Assembly (NCBI GenBank): GCA_015680685.1
Contig: MNCI01022655.1
Span: 496,217 to 560,216, forward strand
Length of the DNA: 64,000 bases
Direction of reading: 5' to 3'
Origin: Gnetum montanum
Taxonomy: Eukaryota; Streptophyta; Gnetopsida; Gnetales; Gnetaceae
A program made the position numbers and the translations under genes. This document shows, piece by piece, positions 21,500-32,988 of this stretch (the stretch's first letter is position 1; each line of letters starts with the position of its first letter). The notes beneath the pieces are model-generated. The model ran no database searches. It saw nothing but the letters and a program-made list of their open reading frames with translations, and had not been told where the DNA came from.

Positions 21500-22975
21500 G
21501 ACTAATGGGAGACCTTAGTCTCCACACTTGATCTTAGAATTTCTATAAAGCATGAAGATCCTAAAAGGTTCAAGAGGAGAATACTAATCTCTCTATAATA
21601 TATGCATTATGATCAAAGATAATAGGAAGAAATACAAGCACATATGTAGGGGAAGCATGTACCTCATCAGTAGCTATCATCTATAGGCCACTAGTGTAGG
21701 AGGAATCTTTTAAGACTCTTATCAAAAGATACAAAAGAAAAAAGACTTTTCACTCTAACACCCATAGCTATGTTGTGATCGAAAACCTTGATTGCTGGAA
21801 TGGAAACCAAGGATCCTCAATGCCAGTAGTTTCTCAACCTCAACTCCTTTGGGCCTTTGTGAGGAAAATAGGATTTTGGGTGCCTTGGCTAGTTTGACAG
21901 ATCAACCAATGACCTGGGGGATATGAAACATGGAACTATAAATAGATCTAGATAATGCATAGATAATAAATTTAATTCTATTAAACACAAAGCTCAAAAA
22001 TTTATTGAGAAAAGAATAAAGAATAAGTTAGAGAAATGTGTACAAAAAATTGTGCTTGGATGAGCAAAAAGGAGGTCCACTTGTACAAGAGTTCAAAGCT
22101 TGTTGAAGTTGAGATGATCTACTCCACAATCCAAGTACCAAGCCACTCTTGATGCTATAAAACCTTCCTTTGCTACTACAACCTTGGATCTGCTAATTTA
22201 GTCACTACTAGGGGTGAGAAGAAGGGGAGTATTCAAATGTTAAGTTGCTCCATGCTAGGTTTGGAATCCAAGAAGTGTAGTGTTAACACCAAAATCCACC
22301 AAATATCAAGGCCTCAATGATTCCATGCTAGGGTTCAAGAGATTGCAAGTATGGGAACTTGTAAGAGCTCTTGAGTGCTTGAAAATGCCCTAGGTGTGAT
22401 GTTGGGTATATGCAAATTGTTGTTGAAAATTGTTGAAACTGTAAACAATTTGTGGAATAAAAACCTAAAATTGGTGTTGGAGTTTGGCTTTTATAGGGTC
22501 TTTGGGCCATGAATGGGATTGCAAATTGGCTATGATTGGATTGCAAAATGGGCTGAAAATTTAAGGTAATTTTGCTATAAATTGGTTGCCAAATTCAAGT
22601 GAAATGGATGTCTGAATTTTAGGGGTTACTAAAGATAGTAAGTGCTTCCCCTCATGGCTATTCCATTTGTTAAAACTAGTAACCAAGGTACCCCTTCCAT
22701 GCTAGAGATGAATCTTCCATGTTGAGCTTGCCACATTGCTTATTGAAGTGGTTGGTCAATGTTGAAGTGCATAACTTAATGAATTTTTCTTTTTGTGGCT
22801 AGGGGATAAGTTTCCAAGCTGGGGGAAAACTTTCTAGGCTAGGGGGAAAGTTTCCAAGTAGTGGTGTAAACTTTCTAGTTTGAGGGAAAAGCTTCTAAAA
22901 TGTGTCTTTGGTCTCCACATTAAAGGGGAAAAATTTTTCAAGCCCCCCCATCCTTCCACACTAGGGGTAGGTGAG
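21500..22975 (-). repeat. 3' LTR region of Tat element G
   Basis: In minus-strand sense this follows integrase. A purine-rich tract (gtggaaggatggggggg, about 22945-22965) is a plausible polypurine tract ahead of the LTR. A block at 22636-22685 matches 38033-38080 in the same element sense, and 22975-23165 matches 37395-37605. The outer end is not resolved. Confidence 0.5.
22488..22495 (-). promoter_or_regulatory. Candidate LTR TATA box (TATAAAAG)
   Basis: It is on the minus strand inside the presumed LTR of element G, in the context CCCTATAAAAGCC. Confidence 0.5.
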
Positions 22976-23559
22976 ATCTACCCCTTACATTTGTTTTTAG
23001 CTTAAAAAATATCTACCCCCCACAAAACCCATCAAATTTCCTTTTTTGGCTTTCCAAAAGACATTTTTGACCACCAAGCCCAAATATAGATACTAGGTGA
23101 TTTTTTTTCACTTTGGGAATGAGGCTTTGACCACTTACGAGGGATTTTTCAATCCCAAAAGTATATAGCATGTGAAATTACCCATTGTGAGTTACAATTT
23201 TTACATTTACAATGAAATTTTACCTTGGGTTTCATGGGGTGAAAGATACATGGTGAAGATTGGTTATGATATGCAAAATTTTATTGTGTTTCTATGGCCC
23301 CTCTTTGTTTGTGTCTGGAGGATTGACCTGAGAGGAACTAATAAAGAATACAAAACATCATTGCATATTATAATGTTACAATGCATAGCAACCACATAAA
23401 AATTAGAATATCCAGGTCACTAATGTTGCTAGTTTAAGGCTATGGCAAGCCATGGTACTAGTTTAATGCCTTGGTAGGCCGTGTTACTAGTTTAAGATCT
23501 TAGTGTACTATTAAAAGTAGGCTTGCTTATTGATGATCCATCAGCTACATGTATTATGG
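22976..23559 (-). repeat. 3' untranslated region of element G
   Basis: It holds imperfect repeats of 'actagtttaaggcct..gg' (23415-23500) that recur upstream of RT at 27255-27345 and, in the opposite strand orientation, at 39800-39960. Confidence 0.5.
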
Positions 23560-24640
23560 ATTTAGATAGGAATGATTGACTAGATTGGATGGCTCATTCC
23601 CATCCATATCGACTATTTTGAATGCTCCATTTTCATATTCTTTGGTGATGAGGAAGGGACCTTCCTAGTTGGCCAAGAATTTATTTGCATGCTCATGGAT
23701 AGCCTTGAGGATGAGGTCGCCTTCCTTGATCTTGCACATGATCAGGTTATGGTGATGTTGTTGCTTCTACCTCTCTTGATAGTGCTCAATGTGAGCAAGC
23801 ACTTGCATACACCACTCCTTTCACCTAATCTAGTGTTGCTATCTACAACTCCTTACTCTGCTTATCATTAATGAAGTTGGTCAAGGTTACTTGGAGAGAT
23901 GGTACCTGCAATTCAAGAGGTAAAACAACTTTAGAACCATACACTAGGCCATAAGGGATCATGCTTGTTGCCATGCGATAGGTTGTTCTATATGCCCATT
24001 GTGCATGGATAAGCCACTCATGCCACTTCCACTTACTGTTGTTGAGAATCTTGTTGAGCAAGTTGATGATGGCCTTGATGATTGCTTCTACTTATCCATT
24101 GGCTTGTGGGTAGTAAGGCAACGAGAAAAAATGCCTAATGCCTAAGTTGTGACAAAAATAATTAGTTTCATGGATGTTGAATTAAGGTCTATTGTGTGTA
24201 ACTATGGTCATGGATGTGCCAAAATGAGCTACAATGCTATCTAGGATAAACTTGAAAACTTGTTTAGATGTGGTCTTCTTTAGAGGAATAGGCTCAACCC
24301 ACTTGGTAAAGTATTCAGTCACGGTGATGATGAAGCTATGCCCTGTGGTAGATTTAGGCATTATAGGTCTAATGATATCCAACCTCCATCATTGAAATGA
24401 CCATGTTATCTAGGTCATATGCAACTTAGTTGGTGATACATGTATCAAGTTGCTATATTGTTAGCATGTGTTGCATTGCTTAACCTTTTGTAGGTAGTCA
24501 TTTTGCATATGGAGCAAATAGTAGCCTAATTGTCTAATCTTTGTGACCATGGCTCTAGGTCCTATGTGTCCATCACAAAAACCCTTGTGAACTTCCTCTA
24601 GGAATATTCTAGGCTTTTTTTTGCCTAAGAACTTTAGGAG
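23560..24640 (-). pseudogene. Tat-lineage integrase remnant (element G)
   Basis: Reading the minus strand from 24640: a decayed HHCC zinc region with VKQCNTC near 24470, then the catalytic core MDIIRPIMPKSTTGHSFIIT (24182-24382) with the first Asp. The second catalytic site reads TIVTHNRP where active enzymes have TDNGP, so that Asp is His. Next come PYYPQANG-VEA near 24090-24110 (third acidic residue present), then LLNKILNNSKWKWHEWL to 23843. A GPF/Y-like tail (EGPFLITKEYENGAFKIVD) runs to about 23600. Several stops are present. Integrase would join element DNA to the host; this copy has lost a catalytic residue. Confidence 0.8.
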
Positions 24641-24993
24641 TATGTCATCATAGGATTTTCGACATAATGTATTATCACCTATGATGACATACTACTTCAA
24701 TCGCTTGCATATGACGTCCTTATGAGAAGTAGTTAGTCCCTATGAGGATTCACCATGCATAAGGTAAAATTTGATATTGTCATACCACTCCTTGGAAGAA
24801 GTAGTATGAATGATGGCCACAAAGGTATCATCAATGTTCTATGTAATGAAAGTAGTGCAGTTCACAGTTAAGGTGGAAAACTTGCTAAGCACATCTAGTT
24901 TCACACTAAGGGCTAATGTTGAATTGCATCAGCTATGGCATTTTCATTTCTGGGTATGTGTTGGATATTAATGTTTATGAATTGTTGTAATAA
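24641..24993 (-). pseudogene. Linker between archaeal-type RNase H and integrase (element G)
   Basis: It is decayed, and only scattered readable segments remain. Position and orientation fit the end of the second RNase H and the start of the integrase zinc domain. Confidence 0.45.
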
Positions 24994-25930
24994 CTACTTT
25001 CCTAGGTCACAGTAAGGTTGTAAATACTTAGCTTTGCATGCATAGACTTTGGTTACTTGGTTAACCATGAGTTGTGAATCACCTTTGATGACTAGGAGTC
25101 TAATTCCTAGGTCACAAGCTACCATCATCCCTCTAATCAAACCCTCATATTTCACTATTTTGTTGGTACATGGAAACCCAAAATGATAGGAAAAGGGTTT
25201 GATTTCACCGTATGGAAATGTTATGATGGTAGTAGCATTGGCCCCATGGGTGGTTAAAGATTTGTTGAAGTTCATGACTACCCCATAATCCTTGGGCACT
25301 TGGCTAACTATGTTAATATGTTCATCAGGGAACTCAGGGTCTATGGCTACTTGGTCATCAATAGGTGAAACTGTGAGTTGTACAGCTATAGCTTGACCTT
25401 TTGTTAAGGATTGAGAGATGTAATGGAGGTCAAACTTTGTAGTTATGGATTTCCATTGAGCTATATGGCTACTTTCATAGATGTTGGTCATTATGGCTCT
25501 AAGTATGTTATCCTTGCAAATTACATTGACTTGGCTTCTAAAGAGGTAGTATCTTCATTTCTTCAAAGAGAAGACTAGTGCTAGATAATGCTTCTCCACT
25601 TCAATGTATTGGGTCTCGTGGGCTACTAATGTATGACTAAGGTAGTATACAGGCATTTTTTCTCTATCATCATGATTTTGATAGAGTAGAGAGGTAATGG
25701 ATGTATCAGAGATGGCAATGTAAATGTAAAAAAATTTACCCTCTTATGGAGGATAGACTGTTGGTAGTTATATCAACTCTTGCTTAAGGTTTTCAAAGGC
25801 CTCTTAGCATTGAGCTGTCCACTCATAGTGAACTCCTTTCTTAAGCAAGTGGTGCATGAGCTATAACCTATCCATAAGCCTAGCTATGAACCTATGAATA
25901 AACTATATTCTACCTTGTAATCCCCAAAGC
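24994..25930 (-). pseudogene. Two RNase H domains in tandem (element G)
   Basis: The stretch 25500-25930 decodes, with stops, to a normal Ty3-type RNase H (YLSHTLVAHETQYIEVEKHY and similar segments). The open frame at 24994-25491 first completes that domain (MTNIYESSHIAQWKSI). It then continues into a second, archaeal-type RNase H: FNKSLTTHGANATTIITFP, IVKYEGLIRGMMVACDLGI and VIKGDSQLMVNQV. These correspond to the Asp-, Glu- and Asp-bearing strands of that fold; the first is Asn here and the Glu and Asp are present. A second RNase H between RNase H and integrase is the hallmark of the Tat lineage. Confidence 0.82.
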
Positions 25931-25933
25931 TCT

Positions 25934-26640
25934 TTAATGTTGGTAGGGAATGACAATTTGGATAGGGGCCTTAACATTATTAGGATCTATGCATATCCAT
26001 GCTTTGAAGACCACAAAGCTAAGCATCTTACTTGTCTTGACAATAAAGATGCACTTCTTAGGATTGAGCCTAAGCTCATATTTGAGGCATTGTTTAAGCA
26101 TAAGATCTAGGTCACTGGCACGATCATTGGATATCTTAGACTTCACAAATATTTCATCTACATAATCATTAAGCAAACATAACATGTAATCATTGAAGAT
26201 ATAATTCATGGCTCTTAGGTATGTCTCTCCAGCATTCTTAAGACCAAAGGGCATATGGTATAGAAAAAAAATGCCCCATGGGGTCATAAAGGTTGTGCTA
26301 ATTTAGTGCTTTGGGTTGATCCTAATTTGGTTATATCCCAAGAATCCATCCATAAAGGACAACAAGGTATGTCCAGTTGTAGTATCAATAAGTTGATCAA
26401 TACTAGGTAAAAAAAAGTCATCCTTTATGGTGGCTTTATTTAGGTCTTGAAAATCAATGAAAATATGGATACTCCCATTTTTTTAGGGACTACCACTATG
26501 TTGGATATCAATTCTACATAATTGATAGCCCTAATGAAACCTGCTTGGTAGAGCTTTAAGATTTCATCATGAACTACCAAGGCCAAATCAGCTCTAATCT
26601 TGCGCACTTTTCCTTAACTAGTCTAACACTAGGACCAGTG
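25934..26640 (-). pseudogene. Tat-lineage reverse transcriptase remnant (element G)
   Basis: The minus strand from 26640 gives decayed fingers, then the open frame 26287-25934 starting MTPWGIFFLYHMPFGLKNAG, a typical RT motif-B region. The catalytic site reads NDYVDEIFVKS, with Glu replacing the second Asp of YVDD. The thumb ECRLNPKKC-like segment (YELRLNPKKCIF) follows. Stops precede the open part. This is one piece with the RNase H and integrase downstream on the same strand. Confidence 0.85.
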
Positions 26641-26746
26641 TGATGTTATGCTAGACTAGACATGGGTCTAAGCCTAGCATATCTTCATATGACTAGGCAA
26701 ATGCTTTAATGTTATTTTGTAAGACTTTAGTGATGTCTTGGGTACA

Positions 26747-27067
26747 TTAAGACTTTAGTGAGGAACTTAGTTTAAGGGTTTTCACCTCACCACTATGTGT
26801 TGTGATAGGAACCTCAACTAAAAGGTCTTTATTTATGTCTCTTACTTCTAATTCAAGGGTTTTGGCTAGGTTTTTAGGCCATTCTAGAGGTTTCTCTATT
26901 GAGGCTATGGGATCTACAAGTCTCTTAGGCTCAATATCTAGGTAATCAAGGTTGATAGACCATTTAATATCATCATGAGGGCCATGTAGACAAAAAGGTA
27001 AATTGATTTGATCCCAAGTACTCATACTTTGATCTTGCATATCAACCAAAAGCATATTAAGTGGCAC
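26747..27067 (-). pseudogene. Pre-RT coding segment of Tat element G
   Basis: A 106-residue open frame on the minus strand (MPLNMLLVDMQDQSM...) lies just ahead of RT in the same orientation. It is rich in Asp, Glu and Leu and has no catalytic motif. By position it is the protease-RT linker. I recognise no domain in it. Confidence 0.5.
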
Positions 27068-27069
27068 CT

Positions 27070-27900
27070 AGGTAAAAGTGAATAAATAATGTTAATATGC
27101 CATAAAACATATAAAGTCTAATGCAATCAAGGCCATTCAAGGTCATTAATGAGATGAGGTTAATTTAAAAAAGTGTAACAAATGTTGCATAAAGGTCAAA
27201 CAAGGGGAAATATAAGGAGTGAGGCCAAAAATGATCAATAAATGTCACAATTTTACTAGTTTAAGGCCTTAGTGGGCCATGATGCCAATTTATAGTCTTA
27301 GTGAACTATGATGTTAGTTTAAGGTTGTAATCAACCATGGTCATATGGTGTAAAATGGTGGTAAGTGAAGGTCAAACCCTATTAGATACCATTTAAAGGC
27401 CAAATAAAGAAAAATAGAGTTGTAATAAGGAAAAAAAATTAAACATATAGGGCTATATAGAGGCCATAGAAGGTCAACAAGGTCCACAAGGCAACATAAG
27501 TTTGAAAAGAAGCCAAAACATTACATAATAAGTTAAAAATCAAGTTAAAAAGGACATATATGATAAAATTTGGTAATATAGGTAAAAAATGGTTAAGTTT
27601 TGATAGTTTTAGGACTTAGTGGGCCATGTTTTGAGGCTACAAGGCTATTAGGTAAGTTTAGACATCAATATGGCTATTTCTGGGCTATCTAGACCCAAAA
27701 ATCAAGTGTTCTAAGGCTTCCATGTTGGGTTTAGCATTGAAATAGAGGCTCTTAATATGAAGACTAAGTAGAATATGTTTTGGGATGTTTAGAAGTCCAA
27801 AAGAAAAGTCCCAGGATCTTCCCAAGGTAGCATAGGGTCAAGTCCATCAAAATTGGATGCTCCAAAGGTTTGTAAAGGCCAAAAAGCAAGTCTTGAAGTC
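27070..27900 (-). repeat. Spacer upstream of RT with short repeats
   Basis: It contains copies of 'tttaaggccttagtgggcca' (27258 onwards) and variants to 27345, and again near 27605. Otherwise it is non-coding. Confidence 0.5.
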
Positions 27901-30550
27901 TTTCCCCCTTGTTTCCACACTAGTTAGCATGGAAAAGAGGGGTTTTAGCATGGGGGACTAAAATCCAAGCAAAAATAAGGTTAAACATGGTCAAATAGGT
28001 AGTCAGGGCCTAGAGGCTGTGCATCTTTCAGCTTTGTTCTAAGGTAATTTGAGGTCATTTTGAGTGTTAATAGGTGTTGAAATGGCTTCCCCCCCTTCTT
28101 CCATGCTGAGCATAATATCCTCAACATGGGAAAATAGGGGGACACTTATTTGATAAATTCAAAGTGGCTTTGGAGTACTTTGACTAGGTTTATACACCTT
28201 TAGGGCTGCAAACTTTGATTCTGCAAGTTTCCAGCTCATTTTGGACATGTTTGAAGGCTATTTAAGGGCACTTAAGGTTTGTTTTCATGCNAGGGGGTTG
28301 GCATTGTGGGGCTACTCCAGCATGAAAGAATGGGAGGAATAGGTTTTGAAGGTTGGGACAAAGTCAAATAAGTAAAATCTTAAGGCTGTGAGGTCATGGG
28401 ATTCTTCAACAAAGATCTATGATTTTTGGGAGTGTCATTTTGCCTCCAAAAGTGGAAAGGAAACTCCCCTTTCCCCTTGTTTCCATGTTGTGGAGGTTAC
28501 TCTAGCATGGAAGAAGTAAGAATCATAAATCTAGGCCAATTTGAATCACAATCAACTATGCATGTTATCTCCTACGATTTTCAAGGTCAAGGACTATGGA
28601 TCCATGTCAAAATATGATAGTTTTGGGCATTCCTAAGTGGGGTTTTTTTGGCTTCTCCCCTTTCTTTCATGTTGGGGATAGAGAGATCAATGTGGAAAAC
28701 AAGGGGGAATGGAATTTTGACCAAATTTAACCTCAATCGACTTTGCATGTCAACCTTTGGGGCTACCAAGGTTGAGGATTAGGGTTTGGTATCAAGTTTT
28801 GGTAATTTTGAGTATTCCTAAGTGGTTTTATTGGCTTCCCCATTTCTTCCATGCTAGGGATAGAAATATTAGTTTGGAAAACAAGGGGGAATGGATTTTT
28901 GACCTCAATTGACTTTGCATGTCAACCTTCGGGGCTATTGGGGCTGAGGACTAAGGTTTGGAGTTAAAAATGGTCATTTTAGAGGTTTTTTAAGTGGTTT
29001 TTGGACTTCCCCTTCTTTCCATGCTAGCACTTCCATACTCAGAATGGGGAAATGGGAAAAAATATTTTTGGTGATTTTGATTGGTTTCAACCATGCATGT
29101 AGGTTTCTAGGGTTGTTGATGATGATTGCTACTACTTGATGTTAAAATTTCATTATTTCAAGGTTGAAAAGGCATTTGTTGGACTTTACACCCTTTTTCC
29201 ATGCTAAGGCTTCCATGCTATATGTGGTAAAATAGGGGGAAATAGTTTTGATCATTTTTGGTCATTTTTAAGCATGCATGCAGACTTCCTAAGTTGCCAG
29301 CATCGACTATTAACATCTGATGTGAAAATTTGGTCATATCAATGTTCATAAGGTAATTTTTGAACTTCCCCCCATTTTTATACGTTAGGACTTTCATGGT
29401 CAATGTGAAAAATTGGGGAAATATTTTTTGGTTACTTTTAGCCACTCTCGAGCATGCATGTAGGCTTCAAAAATTACCGATGACAATGGCTACTACTTGA
29501 TGTCAAAATTTGTTTATTTCAAGGTTGATAAAGATGTTTTAAGAATCCTCCCATTTTTCCATGCTAGGTCTTTCATGCTCATCATGGAAAATTAGGGGGA
29601 AAGGTTTCAATCACTTTTGATCACTTTTGGTGGTGCATGCAAGCCCCTAAGGTCGCTGGTGTCGCCTATTGCTATCTAATGCTAAAATTTGATTATTTCA
29701 AGTGTCATAAGAGACTTTTTAGACTTTCCCACCTTTTTCTATGATGGGGATTCCTTGCTCAATTTGGAAAATTAGGAGGAAAGCTATTTTGATCATTTTT
29801 GGTCAATCTGGCCATGCATGAGTGCTCACAAGATTCCCAGAATTGGTCATCAATGCCTAAGGTAAAGATCTAGTTGTTTTCGGGGTTGTGATGGGGTTTT
29901 CAAGCTTTCCTCCATTTTTTCCACATATGGGGTGTAAGGCTCAACGTGGAAGAGGTCCCTTAAATTAAAAAATTTAGATCTAGGTTAAATGTCTAGCTAA
30001 TTAACCATGCATGTTGACCTTTGGGGTTGCTAGTGTCAATAATCAATGTTGGGTGTCAAGATTTGATAGTTTGGAGACTTCTAAGTGCCTCATGAAATCT
30101 TCCCCCTTTCTTCCACACTAGGAATGGTGGGCCTAGCATGGATGAAATGGTGGGTGATATATTTATACCATTTATGACCCATTTTGGGGCTTCTAGAAGC
30201 TCCAGAGGGTTTCAACAAGGTCTAGGGGTCTCCGGGCATTAAGAAATGAGCATTAGGTCATCAACTTAGGTCAGTTTTGGCTTTCCACCATCTTTCCACT
30301 TTGAGGGTGAAAGGTTTAGTGTGGAAGAAGTCTTCCCCAATGTGGAAAACACCAAATTGTAGGTTTTGACAAGATTTAACTAGTTTTGACTAGGTTTGGT
30401 GAGGTTCCAAGGCTATCAGAGTTACTTAGAGGGGTTCTAGGTCATGTGGGGCCTACTTTGGAGTCAAACTTGTGCTAGATGGGTGTTGGGAGGCAAGATT
30501 GATTGTCACCCCCATTCTTCCATGCTGGGCACTACTACCCCAACATGGAG
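27900..30550. repeat. Array of about 180-bp degenerate tandem units
   Basis: The recognisable core 'ttcttccatgctaggg' plus a downstream 'tggaaaa..aggggga' recurs near 27911, 28099, 28290, 28475, 28660, 28843, 29010, 29193, 29370, 29551, 29730, 29910, 30105, 30290 and 30512. Spacing is mostly 177-195 bp. Units also share 'ccatgcatgt' or similar about 90 bp later. Unit divergence is high, so the array is old. An N lies at 28291 inside one unit. It sits between Tat pol (G) and the Tat-type LTR at 30553. Related wording occurs at 22690-22960 and 37600-38030. Confidence 0.75.
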
Positions 30551-30828
30551 ATTGAAACACCCCAAAAATTTCGAAGTCATTCTCGCTTCACCAGGCCTTG
30601 CAATTCGCGTAGCGTTACGACAGTTCTTTGGGAGGAGAACGCTCTTAACTCAAGCCAGCCAGTTCAGCAAATTTTCTACTTTAGGTGTAAAAAGGTTCTA
30701 CGGATCATCCTACCTATCCACCTAAGTAGTGTGCCTAGCTGACAGTTTGCTCAGAAATGATGTGCGGATTTGTTAGCGGCGCTTAGGATGCACAAAATAG
30801 TTTGGCAAGTTTTCTAAGTCAAGAAGTC

Positions 30829-31210
30829 TGCTACGCTACGCTACGCCCCACTATGTAGCGTAGAAAGCTTTAGAAAAATATTGTAGAACAAGTGTCATGC
30901 TATGCTACGTAGTGTAGCATAGCATGAGAACAACTATACAACCAGTTTCTTCGCTCAACTTCAAGTCCGTCAACAATGTCCCTTTCTATCAGGAAGTGGT
31001 GGACCATGTCTGCTGCTACGCTATGCTAAGCTACATAGTGCAGCGAGGCGTAGCAATCCTATGGAAGAGATAGAAGGTAGCTCAAAGGGTAGAATCAGCA
31101 AGTTTGCAAGTCTCGCAGCACAGGAAGCAAAGTTTGCCAGATCAGCAGAGTTTTTGTGACTAAGGCCAATTTCTATGCTACGCTACGCTACGTAGCATAG
31201 CATAGCGTAG
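30829..31210. promoter_or_regulatory. Four clusters of TGCTACG / CGTAGCA palindromes
   Basis: Clusters lie at 30829-30863, 30897-30925, 31014-31055 and 31173-31210. Each is built from GCTACG/CGTAGC or the CpG-decayed GCTATG/CATAGC, and several form extended inverted repeats. They lie 320-700 bp upstream of the TATA box. They could form hairpins or be paired binding sites. Confidence 0.6.
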
Positions 31211-31376
31211 CAAGTATGCAACACACATGTAGCGAAACACATGATAAGATGCTATGATACATCAAGCATGATACGCTATGAAGCACAACAAAGCATGTGG
31301 GTGGTTGTGGGACATCAATGCACTTCACCTAATTGGACCGTTGGCACACATCTCCAGACGTTGACAACGCAATTAT

Positions 31377-31413
31377 GGCATGGTAGGCTCACAGTCAAGG
31401 TATGGTAGGCTCA
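31377..31413 (+). repeat. Short direct repeat in LTR F
   Basis: 'atggtaggctcaca' occurs twice within 37 bp. Confidence 0.7.
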
Positions 31414-31528
31414 CATTACAATAGTCATGCAAGTCCAACGGTCATGCATGGCACATGTAGCACAAGCAAGTCAACGTGGGCCCAAGGCACGTGGCATCCA
31501 AACTGCCCCTTTCATGTGCCCTTGGTCC

Positions 31529-31536
31529 TATAAATA
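31529..31536 (+). promoter_or_regulatory. LTR TATA box (TATAAATA), element F
   Basis: The context CCTATAAATACCCC upstream of the leader and gag on the same strand suits the LTR promoter. Confidence 0.65.
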
Positions 31537-31655
31537 CCCCAACAAGTAGCATTCAAGGGGTTCAGAAATTTTCTGGATTCTTCAACTTTTCCTCTCTCTG
31601 GCACTCAAGTACTCTTCTCGGTACATAGTAACATCAAGCATTGTAAGCTTTCTGT

Positions 31656-32171
31656 TTGACACTACAAATAGTTAGCATTTTTAGCTGGCATTTTGTTTTA
31701 TCCCCCTTCTACCACCTTGGTAGAATCCCCACATTGTCAACATCTAAGTCCGCACCCAAGTGCACAACCTTGTTTTGCTCTACACATCCTAGTACTCTCA
31801 GGATCTCTGTACTCCACCACGCTATGCAACCAACTGTATCCACCTTGATAGAGCAAACTTGTAGCTTCAAAGCAATGCATTTTTCTAACTACATTTTAAT
31901 TTTTTTCTTGCTTATTGTTGTGTTTTGCACTATTTTCTTCTTTATTTACTTTCAAGCATTACTTCACATTTTCATTCCCATTTTCAAAACTATATGTTGC
32001 AAAAGGCTATATAGACGTCGATTAAGTCCCTGTCTGATCAAACAGACTGTTCAAGGCACCCCATATCTGCTCACACCTAGCACAACCCTCCTACGAATAC
32101 GGGATCAAAATTGTCACGCCCTTCGACCCCTCGGTGTTTTCTCCAGCTATCGACGTTTTCAATCTCTATAG
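31656..32171 (+). other. Open frame of 171 codons in the F leader, status unclear
   Basis: This is the first long open frame downstream of the TATA box. The product is Ser/Leu/Phe-rich with one strongly hydrophobic stretch (YILIFFLLIVVFCTIFFFIY, about residues 78-97). I recognise no domain. Some Tat-lineage elements have an additional reading frame before gag, but here chance openness is equally likely. Confidence 0.25.
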
Positions 32172-32224
32172 TTTTTTGGCACTAGAAGGAGGATGTTTTG
32201 GTGCCTTTTCCATGTGTCATGGTA

Positions 32225-32920
32225 GTTCTGTAAGACTTTTGCAGCCTGATATGCATAAGTGTAAATGTGACATCCTTTTGCAGTTGTTTGTGCTTTGTGT
32301 GATGCAGATTGGTCACCTCAATTGTTCCTTGGAAGCCCCACAGAACATAAGGCCTTTGGTCACCAATTAACTAGCTTGTCTTATGGTAGTCTTGCATGCG
32401 TTCTGTACCCCATCGCGTGGTATAGATCAGTCACTTCGACGATCCCTCGGGGATCATGCAAGATGCAAAGCCTTTGATCGCTAGTTAGCTTGCCCATCCT
32501 ATGGTAGTCTTGCATGTGCCCTATACCATTTCATGTACTAGCGTAAATGTGACACCCTCTTGTGGTTGTTTATGCTTTGTGTGGTACAGGTCGATCACTT
32601 CGACGGTTCCTTTGGAACCCTGTGAGACATAAAGCCTTCTTGATTACCAATTAACTAAACTTGTTTGATGGTAGTCTTGCATGTGTTCTATACCCCATCA
32701 TGTAGTACAGATCAGTCGCTTCGACTATCCCTTGGGGATACTGCAAGACACAAAGCATTTGACCGCTAGCTAACTTGCCCATATTACGGTAGTCTTGCAC
32801 GCACTCTGTACCCTATTGCACACTAGTGTAAATGTGACATCCTTTTGCGGTTGTTTACGCTTTGTGTGGTATAGATCAGTCGCCTTGACGGTTCCTCGGG
32901 AACCCAAAAAGATTTAAAGC
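32225..32920 (+). repeat. Compound tandem repeat of about 283 bp in the F leader
   Basis: 'gtaaatgtgaca' plus 'ttgtttrygctttgtgtg'-type sequence starts units near 32261, 32542 and 32827, 281-285 bp apart. A half-unit marker, 'gtagtcttgca', recurs at about 32381, 32504, 32669 and 32789, so each unit is itself a diverged dimer. The array lies between the LTR promoter and gag. Confidence 0.75.
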
Positions 32921-32988
32921 CTTCATTTTGTTGCTTTCTGGTTTCTTTGTGCTCTTTGCATTCCTTTTGCATAACTACTTGCTTAACA

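Larger units (their letters stand above)
30553..32220 (+). repeat. Tat-type LTR and leader of element F
   Basis: It begins tgaaacaccccaaaaattt at the edge of the 180-bp array, a plausible LTR start. It holds a TATA box at 31529 and palindrome clusters upstream of it. The 3' limit of the LTR and the PBS were not identified; gag starts at 32989. Composition is less AT-rich than the surroundings. Confidence 0.5.

Noticed and set aside
27900-30550. Centromeric satellite
   Set aside because: Only about 15 divergent units adjoining Tat sequence, with no long homogeneous array.
30444-30742. Two overlapping plus-strand open frames near the F LTR start
   Set aside because: They cross the array-LTR boundary at 30553 and have no domain, so they are chance frames.
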